Part shown: positions 15,242 to 23,966 of the stretch, piece by piece
Position numbering within the stretch: position 1 is the stretch's first letter
How the letters are laid out: each line of letters starts with the position of its first letter
NCBI GenBank assembly: GCA_964639245.1
Contig: CAZXCU010000008.1
Coordinates: 186,001-250,000, forward strand
Length of the DNA stretch: 64,000 bases
Reading direction: 5' to 3'
Source: SB15 sp964639245
Lineage (GTDB): Bacteria; Chloroflexota; Anaerolineae; Aggregatilineales; J027
The notes under the pieces: model-generated
The model's database searches: none
What the model was told of the DNA's origin: nothing
What the model saw: only the letters and a program-made list of their open reading frames with translations
Translations under genes and position numbers: made by a program

Positions 15242-16668
15242 CGGCTGCGTTGCCAGCGAATCGTCACGGTTGTCCCTTTGTCCTTGCCTTCGCTGGCAAC
15301 CGTCAACTTTGCGCCGTACACCCCCGCAATCGCTTTGACCAGCGCCAATCCCAGACCCGTTCCCGGAATTTCGCGGCTGTGAGCTTTGTCCCCGCGAAAA
15401 AAGCGGTCAAACACATGCGGCAAACTTTCTGCCTCAATGCCCTGTCCGTTGTCCTGAATCGTGCTGACAATCCAATCGCCTTCCACCTGCACCCGCCAAG
15501 TAATTGCCCCGCCTTCTGGGGTGTACTTGAGCGCATTTTCCAGCACATTCCGAAATAAAATGGTCAGGTGGTTGAGGCTGGCTTGCACTTTGATGGGGTC
15601 TTGCACCCCTTCCGGCTGAATCAACCGAAATTGAATCGCTTTCGCGGCAGCATCCACCGCGAAGGTGCGGTAGACACTTTCCCCGAAACGCCCAAAATCA
15701 ATCAGATCCGTTCCCATTTTGGCGCGTCCGGCATCAAACCGCGAGAGCAAAATCAGGTCGTCAATCAGGCTGCTCATTCGCAGTAGTTCATCATCCAGTT
15801 CGTGAATATAGGTGGTGCGGGTGATGTCATCCAGCGTTTCATCGTATCGGAGCGCTTCGGTTCGCAGACGCATCGTGGTGAGCGGCGTTCGCAGTTCGTG
15901 GGAAGTATTGCTGGCAAAAGCACGCTGTTCCTCTAACATCGCCTCCAACCGATTCGCCATCGTATTAAAGGCGCTGGCAACCTGATTCAGTTCATGTGCG
16001 CCCATCGGTGGGGCGCGGTGCGACAAATTGCCTCTGGCGAGTTCCGCCGCCGCATTTTGTAATTTTTGAAGCGGACGAATCAGGGAAGCCGAGAGCGAAA
16101 TACTGGCAATGAGGGAGATCAAGGTAATCGCTAACACCCCCACCCCCAGCGCAGCCCAGCGTTCGCTAATTTGCTGGGTGAGATTGCTGGCGGGTTCGCT
16201 CATCTGGATATAACCGAGAAAATCCCGACGGCTGAAAATGGGCGCGGCGGTATAAATGGTCAGTGTTCCGGTTTCATCCTTGCGTTCGACAAATAAAATT
16301 TTGCCCTGTGATGCACCCACAATTTCCGAATACTGGTAGAGGTCTTCAGAAAGAATGTAGGCATGTTCCGGTGGGGTGTTGGGTCGAAATTCTTCTGGCA
16401 AATACAGGGTTAATTCCGCGTCGGTCTGTTCTTCGTAGGAAGCCAGCACTTCATCCAATTCGGTGACGGTGATTTGCCCCTGATAATATGACCATAAGGA
16501 GCGTTCCATCCCCTCGGCAGCCAGTTGAATTTCATTGACAGTTTGGCGCTGGTAATCCTGACGTGCTGCATCAGAAAGCTGCCGTCCGGCAATCCAGGCC
16601 AGCCCGCCGAACCCCACAATGATGAGACCCACATAGGCCAGAATAAAGCGATTTCGCAGCGATTTCAT
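15238..16668 (-). CDS. Sensor histidine kinase with HAMP domain
   Basis: A 476-residue membrane kinase. It has a membrane helix at about 8-28, an extracytoplasmic sensor domain at 30-170, a second helix at 171-193 and a HAMP domain at about 197-245. The HisKA motif is FASNTSHELRTPLTT with phospho-acceptor His257. The HATPase_c domain has N, G1 and G2 motifs (NVLENALKYTPEGG, DNGQGIE, GTGLGLALVKAI). It starts 5 bases after the stop of the response-regulator gene and is its cognate kinase. The nearby protease, PDZ and YceI genes suggest it senses envelope state. Confidence 0.92.
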   Translation of the reverse strand: MKSLRNRFILAYVGLIIVGFGGLAWIAGRQLSDAARQDYQRQTVNEIQLAAEGMERSLWSYYQGQITVTELDEVLASYEEQTDAELTLYLPEEFRPNTPPEHAYILSEDLYQYSEIVGASQGKILFVERKDETGTLTIYTAAPIFSRRDFLGYIQMSEPASNLTQQISERWAALGVGVLAITLISLIASISLSASLIRPLQKLQNAAAELARGNLSHRAPPMGAHELNQVASAFNTMANRLEAMLEEQRAFASNTSHELRTPLTTMRLRTEALRYDETLDDITRTTYIHELDDELLRMSSLIDDLILLSRFDAGRAKMGTDLIDFGRFGESVYRTFAVDAAAKAIQFRLIQPEGVQDPIKVQASLNHLTILFRNVLENALKYTPEGGAITWRVQVEGDWIVSTIQDNGQGIEAESLPHVFDRFFRGDKAHSREIPGTGLGLALVKAIAGVYGAKLTVASEGKDKGTTVTIRWQRSR

Positions 16669-16672
16669 CAAC

Positions 16673-17362
16673 CTAACCTGTCGCAAAACGATAGCCAATT
16701 CCGCGAATGGTTTGAATCAACGCGGGTTGGCTGGGGTCATCTTCCATTTTTTCACGTAGCCAGCGAATATGCACATCCAGCGTCCGCATATCCCCCAGCC
16801 AATCTGTTCCCCAGACCTTATCAAAAATCTCCGCCCGCGTGACAACCTGCCCCGCATTGACCATGAGCAAATTGAGCAGTTCAAATTCTTTGTAACGCAG
16901 TTGGAGTTCCTGCCCATTTTTATAGACCCGTCGCGTTGCCATATCGAGCGTAATATCCAGAATAGACAACCGATTGCTTTCGGGTTGGTGCTGCGTATCC
17001 AATTCGACACGGCGCAGCGCGGCTTTGATCCGTGCCAGCAGTTCCCGTGTGCTGAACGGTTTGGGAATGTAATCATCTGCGCCAAGTTCCAAACCCAGAA
17101 TGCGGTCAATTTCTTCATTGAGTGCGGTGAGCATGACAATGGGAACGGTGCTGCGGGCGCGAAGTTCCTTGCACACATCCCAGCCGGACATTTTGGGCAG
17201 CATAATATCCAGCAGCACCAAATCGGGTTGGTCTTGCAGCGCCATTTCAATTCCCTTTTTGCCATCGGATGCGCTTTTGGCCTCGTACCCTGCCGCTTCA
17301 AGGGCGCGAATCACCGGGCCAACAATGAGGGGGTCATCTTCAATCAGTAGAATCAAAGTCAT
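16673..17362 (-). CDS. OmpR/PhoB-family response regulator
   Basis: A 229-residue regulator. The receiver domain covers residues 1-118, with the acidic pair E8-D9, phospho-acceptor Asp52 (LLDIMLP), Thr in MLTAL and Lys in IPKPFS. A winged-helix DNA-binding domain at about 130-228 includes RYKEFELLNLLM, VVTRAEIFDKVWG, RTLDVHIRWLREKM and IRGIGYRF. It is cotranscribed with the kinase that follows it. Tandem TTTAAGG boxes lie 53-69 bp upstream of its start (17415-17431), so autoregulation is possible. Confidence 0.93.
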   Translation of the reverse strand: MTLILLIEDDPLIVGPVIRALEAAGYEAKSASDGKKGIEMALQDQPDLVLLDIMLPKMSGWDVCKELRARSTVPIVMLTALNEEIDRILGLELGADDYIPKPFSTRELLARIKAALRRVELDTQHQPESNRLSILDITLDMATRRVYKNGQELQLRYKEFELLNLLMVNAGQVVTRAEIFDKVWGTDWLGDMRTLDVHIRWLREKMEDDPSQPALIQTIRGIGYRFATG

Positions 17363-17414
17363 GGTTTATCCTTTCTCCTGATTGTTTCATTAATGACTTA
17401 GCGTATCAAGCCAA

Positions 17415-17446
17415 TTTAAGGATATTTAAGGTCGGCATGATATAAT
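17415..17446 (+). promoter_or_regulatory. Tandem TTTAAGG boxes with a TATAAT -10
   Basis: Two TTTAAGG copies start at 17415 and 17425. They are followed by TATAAT at 17441-17446 and then an AGGAGG ribosome site before the antitoxin ATG at 17467. The same boxes lie upstream of the PDZ and YceI genes. Orientation and the good -10 fit the toxin-antitoxin operon; the site is also within reach of the divergent response-regulator promoter. Confidence 0.6.
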
Positions 17447-17466
17447 ACAAGAAAAGGAGGCAACTC

Positions 17467-17772
17467 ATGCTGCAAATTACCTTACGTTATGAAAACGGCA
17501 TCTTCAGGCCGATTTCGCCCATTCCCCCTTTGGCGGAAGGCGAAGAAATTCAAGTCACCTTAGCTGATTCGGACATCAAAACAGAAGTCGGTGGATTAGG
17601 GATGCAATACCCCGTTGATGCGGCATATTTAGAGATGGTCAACCGGACTCGTGGTATGTGGGCAGACATGGAAGAAGATATAGAGGAGTATATTCAAGAG
17701 TCCAGAGATATAATTCAACAACAGTGGTTAGAAAAATTGCTGCACGAGGAACAGGAATGGGACAAGGATTAA
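17467..17772 (+). CDS. Probable antitoxin (DUF104/AF2212-like N-terminus)
   Basis: A 101-residue protein whose start, MLQITLRYENGIFRPI followed by PPLAEGEEIQVTLAD, matches small DUF104-type antitoxins paired with PIN toxins. The C-terminal half is acidic and helical (EEDIEEYIQESRDIIQQQ) and would wrap the toxin. A strong AGGAGG site precedes the ATG. It overlaps the toxin gene by 16 bases, typical of a coupled toxin-antitoxin operon, and probably autoregulates. Confidence 0.78.
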   Translation: MLQITLRYENGIFRPISPIPPLAEGEEIQVTLADSDIKTEVGGLGMQYPVDAAYLEMVNRTRGMWADMEEDIEEYIQESRDIIQQQWLEKLLHEEQEWDKD

Positions 17773-18167
17773 ATAATCCACCCGTATTTTTTGTTGATTC
17801 TAATATTCTTATAAGACATATTCGTCAAAAGCAATCACCCACTATTTATGAACAAGCGATCGCAAAATATGGGACAGCGGTTGTGAGCGAAATCGTCATT
17901 TTTGAATTGGAAGTAGGCGCACGTCGTGCAGGTAGGCAATTTGAATTTCAGACTCATTTCAATCATTTAACCGCTTATCCAATGATCGCAACGATTTGGG
18001 TTGAGGCAGCAAAGATTCATGCCACACTCTTAAGTCAAAACCAAACCATAGGGATTTTTGATACCTTTATCGCGGCGACGGCGATTCATCATCACCTACC
18101 CCTTTTTACCCTCAACAGTAAACATTTTCAGCGTGTGACGGGTTTAACCCTGCTCCCTATGCCTTAA
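17757..18167 (+). CDS. PIN-domain toxin (VapC-like)
   Basis: A 136-residue PIN-domain ribonuclease. The expected acidic residues are visible: Asp in FVDSNILI near the start, Glu in SEIVIFELEVG, and Asp in IGIFDTFIAATAI, with the final FTLNSKHFQRV strand. It should cleave RNA (tRNA or rRNA in studied relatives) when released from the antitoxin. ATG 17757 is chosen because it follows GAGGAACAGG and gives a normal PIN start; the frame is open further upstream inside the antitoxin gene. Confidence 0.85.
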   Translation: MGQGLNNPPVFFVDSNILIRHIRQKQSPTIYEQAIAKYGTAVVSEIVIFELEVGARRAGRQFEFQTHFNHLTAYPMIATIWVEAAKIHATLLSQNQTIGIFDTFIAATAIHHHLPLFTLNSKHFQRVTGLTLLPMP

Positions 18168-20593
18168 TTAACCTGATAAAGCCAATAGACGGGGATATTT
18201 GGATTAAACGGCAATGTCCAAGTGTAGACCAATGTATAGTCTGCTTGTAATTGGGCTTTTTCTGATTCGCTCAAAAAACTGAACCATTCCGCATTAAACG
18301 TTAGATACTTTACGCCAGATGCTTGTAAATCGGCAGGACGGCGACTGGTTCGCCATGCAGTCAAGGCTTCTGCTTGGGTAGGCGTTAAATCCAAATCAGC
18401 CTCAAATTGGCGTTGTTCAAGTATCCTGAGCAGCATAAAGATTGAATCCGTTGCCAGATTCTGACAGTGCCAACCATTGGCGTAGCGTCCCACAACGGGC
18501 AAAATTTCATCTAACTTGAAGGCGGTGATTTCACTCGATGGGTCAAAAATAACGCCTTGAACAGGGAATGAATAATCTCTGTAGGCATTGGCAGCCTGTG
18601 GTGACAGCCCTAAGCGGGAACCTTTGTCGCTGGGGCAGACCCCTTCCACCACGCGATAGAGTCGCCGTGTTTCTGCTCCTTGCTCATAATTGGCGATAAG
18701 CTGATAGTAAGCGGGGTTGGATAAATTTAGCTGTCCCAACCAACCGACTTGATGAGCATATGATTCATCTAAATATAGATATTGATACCCTGCCTCACGG
18801 ACGATTTCTGGTAAAAAGTGGCTTTGCTGCCAACGCTCAAAGATCTGTTTTTCGGCATCAGCTAAATTGAAATGGGCGGGTAGATTGGCGAACGTTCCGA
18901 ATGCAGTTTGGGTGCGTGCAACAGCAATGGGGCTGGCATCTGCCAAGGATAAGCCCCAAACTCTTTCTGTGTACGGGTCAAGTTTGCCAAACCAGATCTG
19001 CCGAACTTGCTCATCAAGGGGATTCATGACTTTGGACTGGGTGCGGGGTTGGGTCAATCGCCAGAAGGTGTTGGCTCCATCAGTGGCAGTCAGCATGATG
19101 AACAGTATGCTTGCTCCTGCCAGCACCGCCCATCGCCAAACAGGACGCAGGCTTAATTGATAAAGTGGCAGCACGCTCAATGAAGTTAGCATCCACAAGG
19201 GTAGTGAGGCCAGCCGATAGTGGTCAAATGGCACGACTTCACTCACCATGATAAATGTCCACATAACCGACCCAAAACAGGCTAACGCGATGACGGCGGC
19301 ATGGGTTTGGCGTGTCCAAACCAAATAAACGGTTACAAAGACAGACAGAGGCAAAGCTAAGCCCCACTCAGTGAGAATCCGTTCCCAATCGTTTATATCG
19401 TAGAGTTGTGCTGGTGGGATACTGCTGCGTTCCAATGAATAAGCAGGCAGCCTAGGACGAAATTCAAAGAGGGAGGCATTTTCTTGAACGACTGCCGAAT
19501 CTGCATAAGCTTCGCCAAAGGGCGGACAAAAAATAGTGTCCGTGACAACCCCACCCTGAATACTTAACATGATGATTCCTGTTGCCGAATACAGTATCAA
19601 ATGGGTAAGAGCGCGGCGTGAACGCTGCTGCCAAACCCGCAAAAGTAGCCATAAGCCAATCGGGATGAACACCAGAATTGAACCGGTTGTATAAAACACG
19701 GCTGAAGTTGCTGCGAGCATTCCAATAGAGACGTACATAAACCAACTTTGCCCTTCTAGCTGGAGCATCGCAAGATAGGCTAGCAGCGCAACTACCCAAA
19801 AACCAATCGGATTGGGTGTTGCCATGTAGTTGATTGCAGAAGTCATCAGTCCTGTAGTATAGGGAAAAGGCAGCGTTTCAGCAGAAAAATAGTCGAATGA
19901 AACGATTTTCATGGGATTGGCGTACCACTGACCCGGCCCTACCCACATAAACAGGACAGCGCCAACGACAGGCCAAAGGATGGTTCTACGCCCTAACAAC
20001 AACCAGAGTAGGGAAAAGCATAAACCTAAGGTTGCAGTCGTATTGTAAGCTGTGCGTAACCAAACAACATCGAGCAATCGCACCATGCCGCTTTGTCGAG
20101 ACAGCACGCCTGCCATTGCATTTTCGGCATAATGATAAAAATTACAGTTATTCGGATTGGCATAGCTAGGCATGGCAAACCGCGCTGGCAAACCCACACT
20201 GGCAATCACGCTGGCACGCGGACTGTGGTCTTCTTCATCTGCGCTGATGTTGGTGGAAGAAGCCTTAAGTACAACGCCAGCAATAACAAACCAGAATATC
20301 AGCAGACCAAGTGCTTGAAACCGCGATACGCTGAGGCATGTGGGCGTAACCCGTTGGCGGCGAAGATACCAGCTTAGCATCCCGATTACCCATAGTAAGG
20401 CTAACACTAACCATGCTGCTATCAAAACAGGGAAAAAATGCAAGAGGATATTCAATAAGAAAAAATGTAAAACACTACCTGTTCCTAATGCAACCGGCAA
20501 AAGCGTGACCAGTTCACTCATACCCAATCCGTACCGCGCAATTAGGTAGCCTGTGATCAACCATGAAAAAAATACTAAGCCCACAATGATCAT
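18164..20593 (-). CDS. Large polytopic membrane protein, possibly a GT-C-like glycosyltransferase
   Basis: An 809-residue protein not assigned to a family. The first 500 residues contain about a dozen membrane helices. After helix 3 or 4 an extracytoplasmic loop begins with ISADEEDHSPRA, an acidic motif in the place where GT-C enzymes keep their catalytic Asp. The last 300 residues are soluble and face outward by topology, with motifs such as YLYLDESYAHQVGWLG. I infer a role in envelope glycan or lipid-linked sugar transfer, with low certainty. It ends 4 bases inside the convergent toxin gene. Confidence 0.6.
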   Translation of the reverse strand: MIIVGLVFFSWLITGYLIARYGLGMSELVTLLPVALGTGSVLHFFLLNILLHFFPVLIAAWLVLALLWVIGMLSWYLRRQRVTPTCLSVSRFQALGLLIFWFVIAGVVLKASSTNISADEEDHSPRASVIASVGLPARFAMPSYANPNNCNFYHYAENAMAGVLSRQSGMVRLLDVVWLRTAYNTTATLGLCFSLLWLLLGRRTILWPVVGAVLFMWVGPGQWYANPMKIVSFDYFSAETLPFPYTTGLMTSAINYMATPNPIGFWVVALLAYLAMLQLEGQSWFMYVSIGMLAATSAVFYTTGSILVFIPIGLWLLLRVWQQRSRRALTHLILYSATGIIMLSIQGGVVTDTIFCPPFGEAYADSAVVQENASLFEFRPRLPAYSLERSSIPPAQLYDINDWERILTEWGLALPLSVFVTVYLVWTRQTHAAVIALACFGSVMWTFIMVSEVVPFDHYRLASLPLWMLTSLSVLPLYQLSLRPVWRWAVLAGASILFIMLTATDGANTFWRLTQPRTQSKVMNPLDEQVRQIWFGKLDPYTERVWGLSLADASPIAVARTQTAFGTFANLPAHFNLADAEKQIFERWQQSHFLPEIVREAGYQYLYLDESYAHQVGWLGQLNLSNPAYYQLIANYEQGAETRRLYRVVEGVCPSDKGSRLGLSPQAANAYRDYSFPVQGVIFDPSSEITAFKLDEILPVVGRYANGWHCQNLATDSIFMLLRILEQRQFEADLDLTPTQAEALTAWRTSRRPADLQASGVKYLTFNAEWFSFLSESEKAQLQADYTLVYTWTLPFNPNIPVYWLYQVN

Positions 20594-20603
20594 ATAAATT
20601 AGT

Positions 20604-20791
20604 AACTCACCTTACGTGTAATGAGGTAAACTTGTAAACTGAAAGGATGAAGACAACGATCTATTGGACATCTATGGCGATTATCTCATATCTTGTGTCC
20701 AGTAATACTACCCGCACCTTCAACCACATGACCAGTCTCTATTGTCCATAGTGGACTGTGGAACACTACCATAAATCTCTAAAGGTGAGTT
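20604..20791. mobile_element. 188 bp MITE-like element, family B
   Basis: The left end AACTCACCTTACG and right end CTAAAGGTGAGTT form an inverted repeat of about 12 bp. A 3 bp direct repeat AGT flanks the element (20601-20603 and 20792-20794). It fills the space between the membrane-protein gene and the TIR-FGE gene and ends only a few bases from the stop codon at 20797. A relative with matching ends lies at 33330-33454. No coding potential is evident. Confidence 0.6.
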
Positions 20792-20796
20792 AGTCA

Positions 20797-22389
20797 TTAT
20801 AGTGCTTTCAAAATCGAGGTACATACCCGAAAACCGACAAAGGGATGGCGTTCGACGGCTGAAAAATGCTGGCGGATGGTGGCTTTGGCGCTGGCAGAAC
20901 TGTGTTTCCATGACCCACCCCGCACCACCCGCCGCGCCAATCGGCTTAAATCCATATTTTCCCCCGCCCCATATTCATTGAGTGTCCATTCCCAGACATT
21001 CCCACTCATATCCAACACGCCTTCCGCAGTGGCCCCATGCTGATACATCCCCACCGCAATGGTTTGTCCGATAAATTCAGCACTAAACCGCGATTCGTCC
21101 ACATTGGCGAAGCCGGCTTTATAGGAACGCCCCCATGGATAAATGCGTCCGTCTAAACCCCGTGCCGCCCGTTCCCATTCATACTCGGAAGGCAACCGCA
21201 CCGCCCACACATGTGGATAATCCAAATGTGGAATCTGGTCAGTTAAGCGGTAGGACAGCCAGCGACAAAAAGCAATTGCCTCATACCAACTGACATTTTC
21301 ACGCGGGAAATTCGGCAGTGTCCATGCACCGGAGGCAGGTTGGGCGGGGCGTTCTACAAAACCATCCCACCAGCGCTGGTCAAAATAGCCATCGTTGGCC
21401 TCAATGAAGGCTTGAAATTGTAGATTTGTAATCGGGTATTTGGCGAGATAAAACGTTTCAAGGTAGAGCCGTTCTTTTTGCTGGTAGATAAACTCCCCTT
21501 CGGGAATTTCCACCCATGCAATGCCCGGCAGACCATCGGTTCGCAAACCGACCCCGTTTCGGGTATCCCCCTGTTGGGCGATTTGCAGGCTTTGCTCCAA
21601 GATAGGGGAAGGCAAAATCCCCTGTCGTTGATATTTTTCCGCCAAGCCATCGGGATCATAACCGGGATAACTTTCCCAGAATCGCTCCAGCGCTTGCGAA
21701 GCCTGCTCCGCGTCCAGATACAGATATATCTGACGCAAAATGTCATATTGTTTTTCGCGGGGGGTGGGGGGGAGGGTCTCATGTGGCACAGGTGGATAGC
21801 GTTCTTCAATTTCAGCCCGCAGCATCCCTTCAAATTCATCGAGTTCAAAGGGGACGGGAATTTCGCCTGATGCGGCAATTTCGCCCAGACAGGCCAGCGC
21901 CAGTCCCCAGTGTTTCTCTTTCAGCGCCGCAAAAAAACGCTGGATGCCGTGAAACGCATCGTAGGGCATCAAGTCCTCATTGACTTTAAGCGTTTTATCC
22001 GACCCGCGTTTTTGCAAAGGAAGCGTATAGGCTGCCAGATGACGCAAAAATTCTTCTTCGGGGAGTTCGCCATCGCGCACATTCACCATGAGCGATAAAT
22101 CAAACACAGGCCAATTGCCGCCACTCAGTAACAGGGGCAAAATCGGCTTCTGGTAGGCCAGCGCCAGCAGCAATCCGCGCTGCACCCACGCTGAATCATA
22201 CGATTCAGGGGACATGACCAGCACATACACGGCACAGCCTTTGATGCCTTCTACCGTTGCCCGCCATGAATTTAAGCGCATCGGGTCGGTGTCTAACCAG
22301 ACATGAAACCCGTTATTTTTCAGTTGATTTGCCAGCTTATGGGCGTAGTCTTGATTGGCTAAAACATAACTCAAATAAATATGCGACAT
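20797..22389 (-). CDS. TIR domain-FGE (SUMF1-like) protein, TIR lacking the catalytic Glu
   Basis: A 530-residue protein. A TIR domain covers residues 1-130 (MSHIYLSYVLANQDYAHKLA, VWLDTDP, VYVLVMSPESYDSAWV). The helical middle, 150-290, is not recognised. A formylglycine-generating-enzyme-like C-type-lectin fold covers about 295-525 (WVEIPEGEFIY, YPITNLQFQAFI, VSWYEAIAFCRWLS, RLPSEYEWERAARG, DMSGNVWEWT, RVVRGGSW, VGFRVC). The residue four after Trp68, where NADase TIRs have Glu, is Gly72, so NAD cleavage is doubtful. It is tandem with a second TIR-FGE gene. A defence or signalling role is inferred. Confidence 0.85.
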   Translation of the reverse strand: MSHIYLSYVLANQDYAHKLANQLKNNGFHVWLDTDPMRLNSWRATVEGIKGCAVYVLVMSPESYDSAWVQRGLLLALAYQKPILPLLLSGGNWPVFDLSLMVNVRDGELPEEEFLRHLAAYTLPLQKRGSDKTLKVNEDLMPYDAFHGIQRFFAALKEKHWGLALACLGEIAASGEIPVPFELDEFEGMLRAEIEERYPPVPHETLPPTPREKQYDILRQIYLYLDAEQASQALERFWESYPGYDPDGLAEKYQRQGILPSPILEQSLQIAQQGDTRNGVGLRTDGLPGIAWVEIPEGEFIYQQKERLYLETFYLAKYPITNLQFQAFIEANDGYFDQRWWDGFVERPAQPASGAWTLPNFPRENVSWYEAIAFCRWLSYRLTDQIPHLDYPHVWAVRLPSEYEWERAARGLDGRIYPWGRSYKAGFANVDESRFSAEFIGQTIAVGMYQHGATAEGVLDMSGNVWEWTLNEYGAGENMDLSRLARRVVRGGSWKHSSASAKATIRQHFSAVERHPFVGFRVCTSILKAL

Positions 22390-22447
22390 AATAAGAAAGA
22401 CTCCAAAAAGTTATCATCTCACATTACACAGGCGGGGACAAAAATTA

Positions 22448-22464
22448 TTTTGTGTAAGGTAAGT
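22448..22464. repeat. Solo end matching the family B inverted repeat
   Basis: TTGTGTAAGGTAAGTT matches the right end of the element at 33330-33454, but no convincing partner end was found within 200 bp. It lies in the 191 bp AT-rich gap between the two TIR-FGE genes, which otherwise shows only an imperfect TTTTTGGT/ACCAAAAA inverted repeat. Confidence 0.35.
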
Positions 22465-22580
22465 TCTCAGAAGCAGTTTCGGTTTTTGGTCAAAGTCATC
22501 CTTAAAAAAACTTTTACAACGACTATTTTAACCAAAAATCACCTACTCACCACTCCTTACCCAAAACCCTGTCATTTTGT

Positions 22581-23837
22581 TCAAAAGGTGCGGCAAACGC
22601 GGAATCCGATGTTGTCATAGCGGAAATCGGGATAGCTGTTCAGACGGAACATGACCCTACAATCTTTTTCAAAATAATCGAAAGAACCGCCACGCAGCAC
22701 CCGTCCATCCGTCCCGCCCAGATTCAAGCCGTTTGAGGTGCTATAGGGTGAAAGTGTCCATTCCCAGACATTCCCACTCATATCCAACAGACCTTCTGGC
22801 GATGCCCCATGCGGATACATCCCGACGGCAGTGGTACGATTCAAGCGGTAGGGGCCACGATTGGAGCGTGTTTCATCTATATTGGCGTAACCCGCCAGAT
22901 AGTCCCGTCCCCAAGGATAGTGGCGACGGTCACGTTTACCGCGTGCAGCACGTTCCCATTCCTGTTCGGTGGGCAAACGGACAGGCCAGCGCAGGATATT
23001 TTCAAGGGTGGGGATTTCTCCGGTCAGCCAATTGGACAACCAGCGACAAAACGCCAGCGCCTCAAACCAGTTGATATTTTCGCGGGGGTGGTTGCCGTGC
23101 TGCCATTTTTGCGGCGCGGCGGTTTCGGGTCGGTGTGCCAAGCCTTCCCAGAAGCGGGCATCGTGGTAGCCATCCTCGACAAAAACTTCAAACTGCTGGT
23201 AGGTAATCGGATAACGCGCCATGTAAAACCCGCTTACATCGGCTCTATCCGCTTTTTGATAATAAAATTTGCCACCCGCCAATTGCACCCAATCAATCAC
23301 AGGCAGGCCATTTTCCCCCAACCCGACTCCCAACCGGGAATCCCCCACCGCAGAAAGTTCGAGACCGGCTTCCAAACGCTGCTGGGGTTCGGTTTTGATG
23401 TCCTGAATTTTGTCGAGCCATTGTTTGGCTTGGGCGGAGACTTTTTCCTGTGGGACAACCTGTGCCAGCATATTCAAACAGCTTGGCGGTGGCATGATGC
23501 CCTCTTTTACGCTGTCAAATTGGCGGTCAATCAAAATATCAAATTCTTCGCCGTCCAACAGCAGGGGGAAAATAATGTTATATTTCAGTTGTTTTTCGCG
23601 CTTGATGGCAATTAAAATTTCCTTATGCACCCATTCGGAGGCTTCCGCAGACGGCGACATAACCACAATAAACGCGCCACAGGTACGGATAGCTTTGCTG
23701 ATTTCCCGAAACCACGCATCACCAAAATTAATCCGGTCATCAATCCAGATTTTAAAGCCTTTGTCTTGCAGGTAAATGGCAAGCTGACGGGCATAGGCTT
23801 GATCGTCACGACTGTAACTAATGAAAATGTGACTCAT
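22581..23837 (-). CDS. TIR domain-FGE (SUMF1-like) protein with intact TIR motif
   Basis: A 418-residue paralog of the neighbouring gene. The TIR domain spans residues 1-125 (MSHIFISYSRDDQAYARQLA, IWIDDRINFG, FIVVMSPSAEASEWVHKE), with Trp69 and the probable catalytic Glu73 present, so NAD hydrolysis is plausible. After a short linker comes an FGE/C-type-lectin-like domain, about 185-416 (WVQLAGGKFYY, NINWFEALAFCRWLS, RLPTEQEWERAARG, DMSGNVWEWT, RVLRGGSF, IGFRVC). The start at 23837 aligns with the paralog; the frame continues upstream but only as the antisense of the SH3b gene. Only single Cys residues remain, so true formylglycine synthesis is unlikely and the domain probably binds a ligand. 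Confidence 0.87.
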   Translation of the reverse strand: MSHIFISYSRDDQAYARQLAIYLQDKGFKIWIDDRINFGDAWFREISKAIRTCGAFIVVMSPSAEASEWVHKEILIAIKREKQLKYNIIFPLLLDGEEFDILIDRQFDSVKEGIMPPPSCLNMLAQVVPQEKVSAQAKQWLDKIQDIKTEPQQRLEAGLELSAVGDSRLGVGLGENGLPVIDWVQLAGGKFYYQKADRADVSGFYMARYPITYQQFEVFVEDGYHDARFWEGLAHRPETAAPQKWQHGNHPRENINWFEALAFCRWLSNWLTGEIPTLENILRWPVRLPTEQEWERAARGKRDRRHYPWGRDYLAGYANIDETRSNRGPYRLNRTTAVGMYPHGASPEGLLDMSGNVWEWTLSPYSTSNGLNLGGTDGRVLRGGSFDYFEKDCRVMFRLNSYPDFRYDNIGFRVCRTF

Positions 23838-23966
23838 CGTTTCTCGATTTTCCGAGTAATTTTCCCAAAAACGCAAATTATAGCACACCCGTCTTATTGC
23901 GGCATTTCCGTACATGGGATATAAAGGCACGTAGAAAAAATACTTGCTTTTAAGGAGCATTTGAGA

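Noticed and set aside
20797..22710. Diversity-generating retroelement target
   Set aside because: The C-terminal FGE loops look variable, but no reverse transcriptase or template repeat is in the window, and several codons there (for example CTG, ATG) do not fit a simple adenine-mutated AAC pattern. Left as a comparison to make, not a claim.
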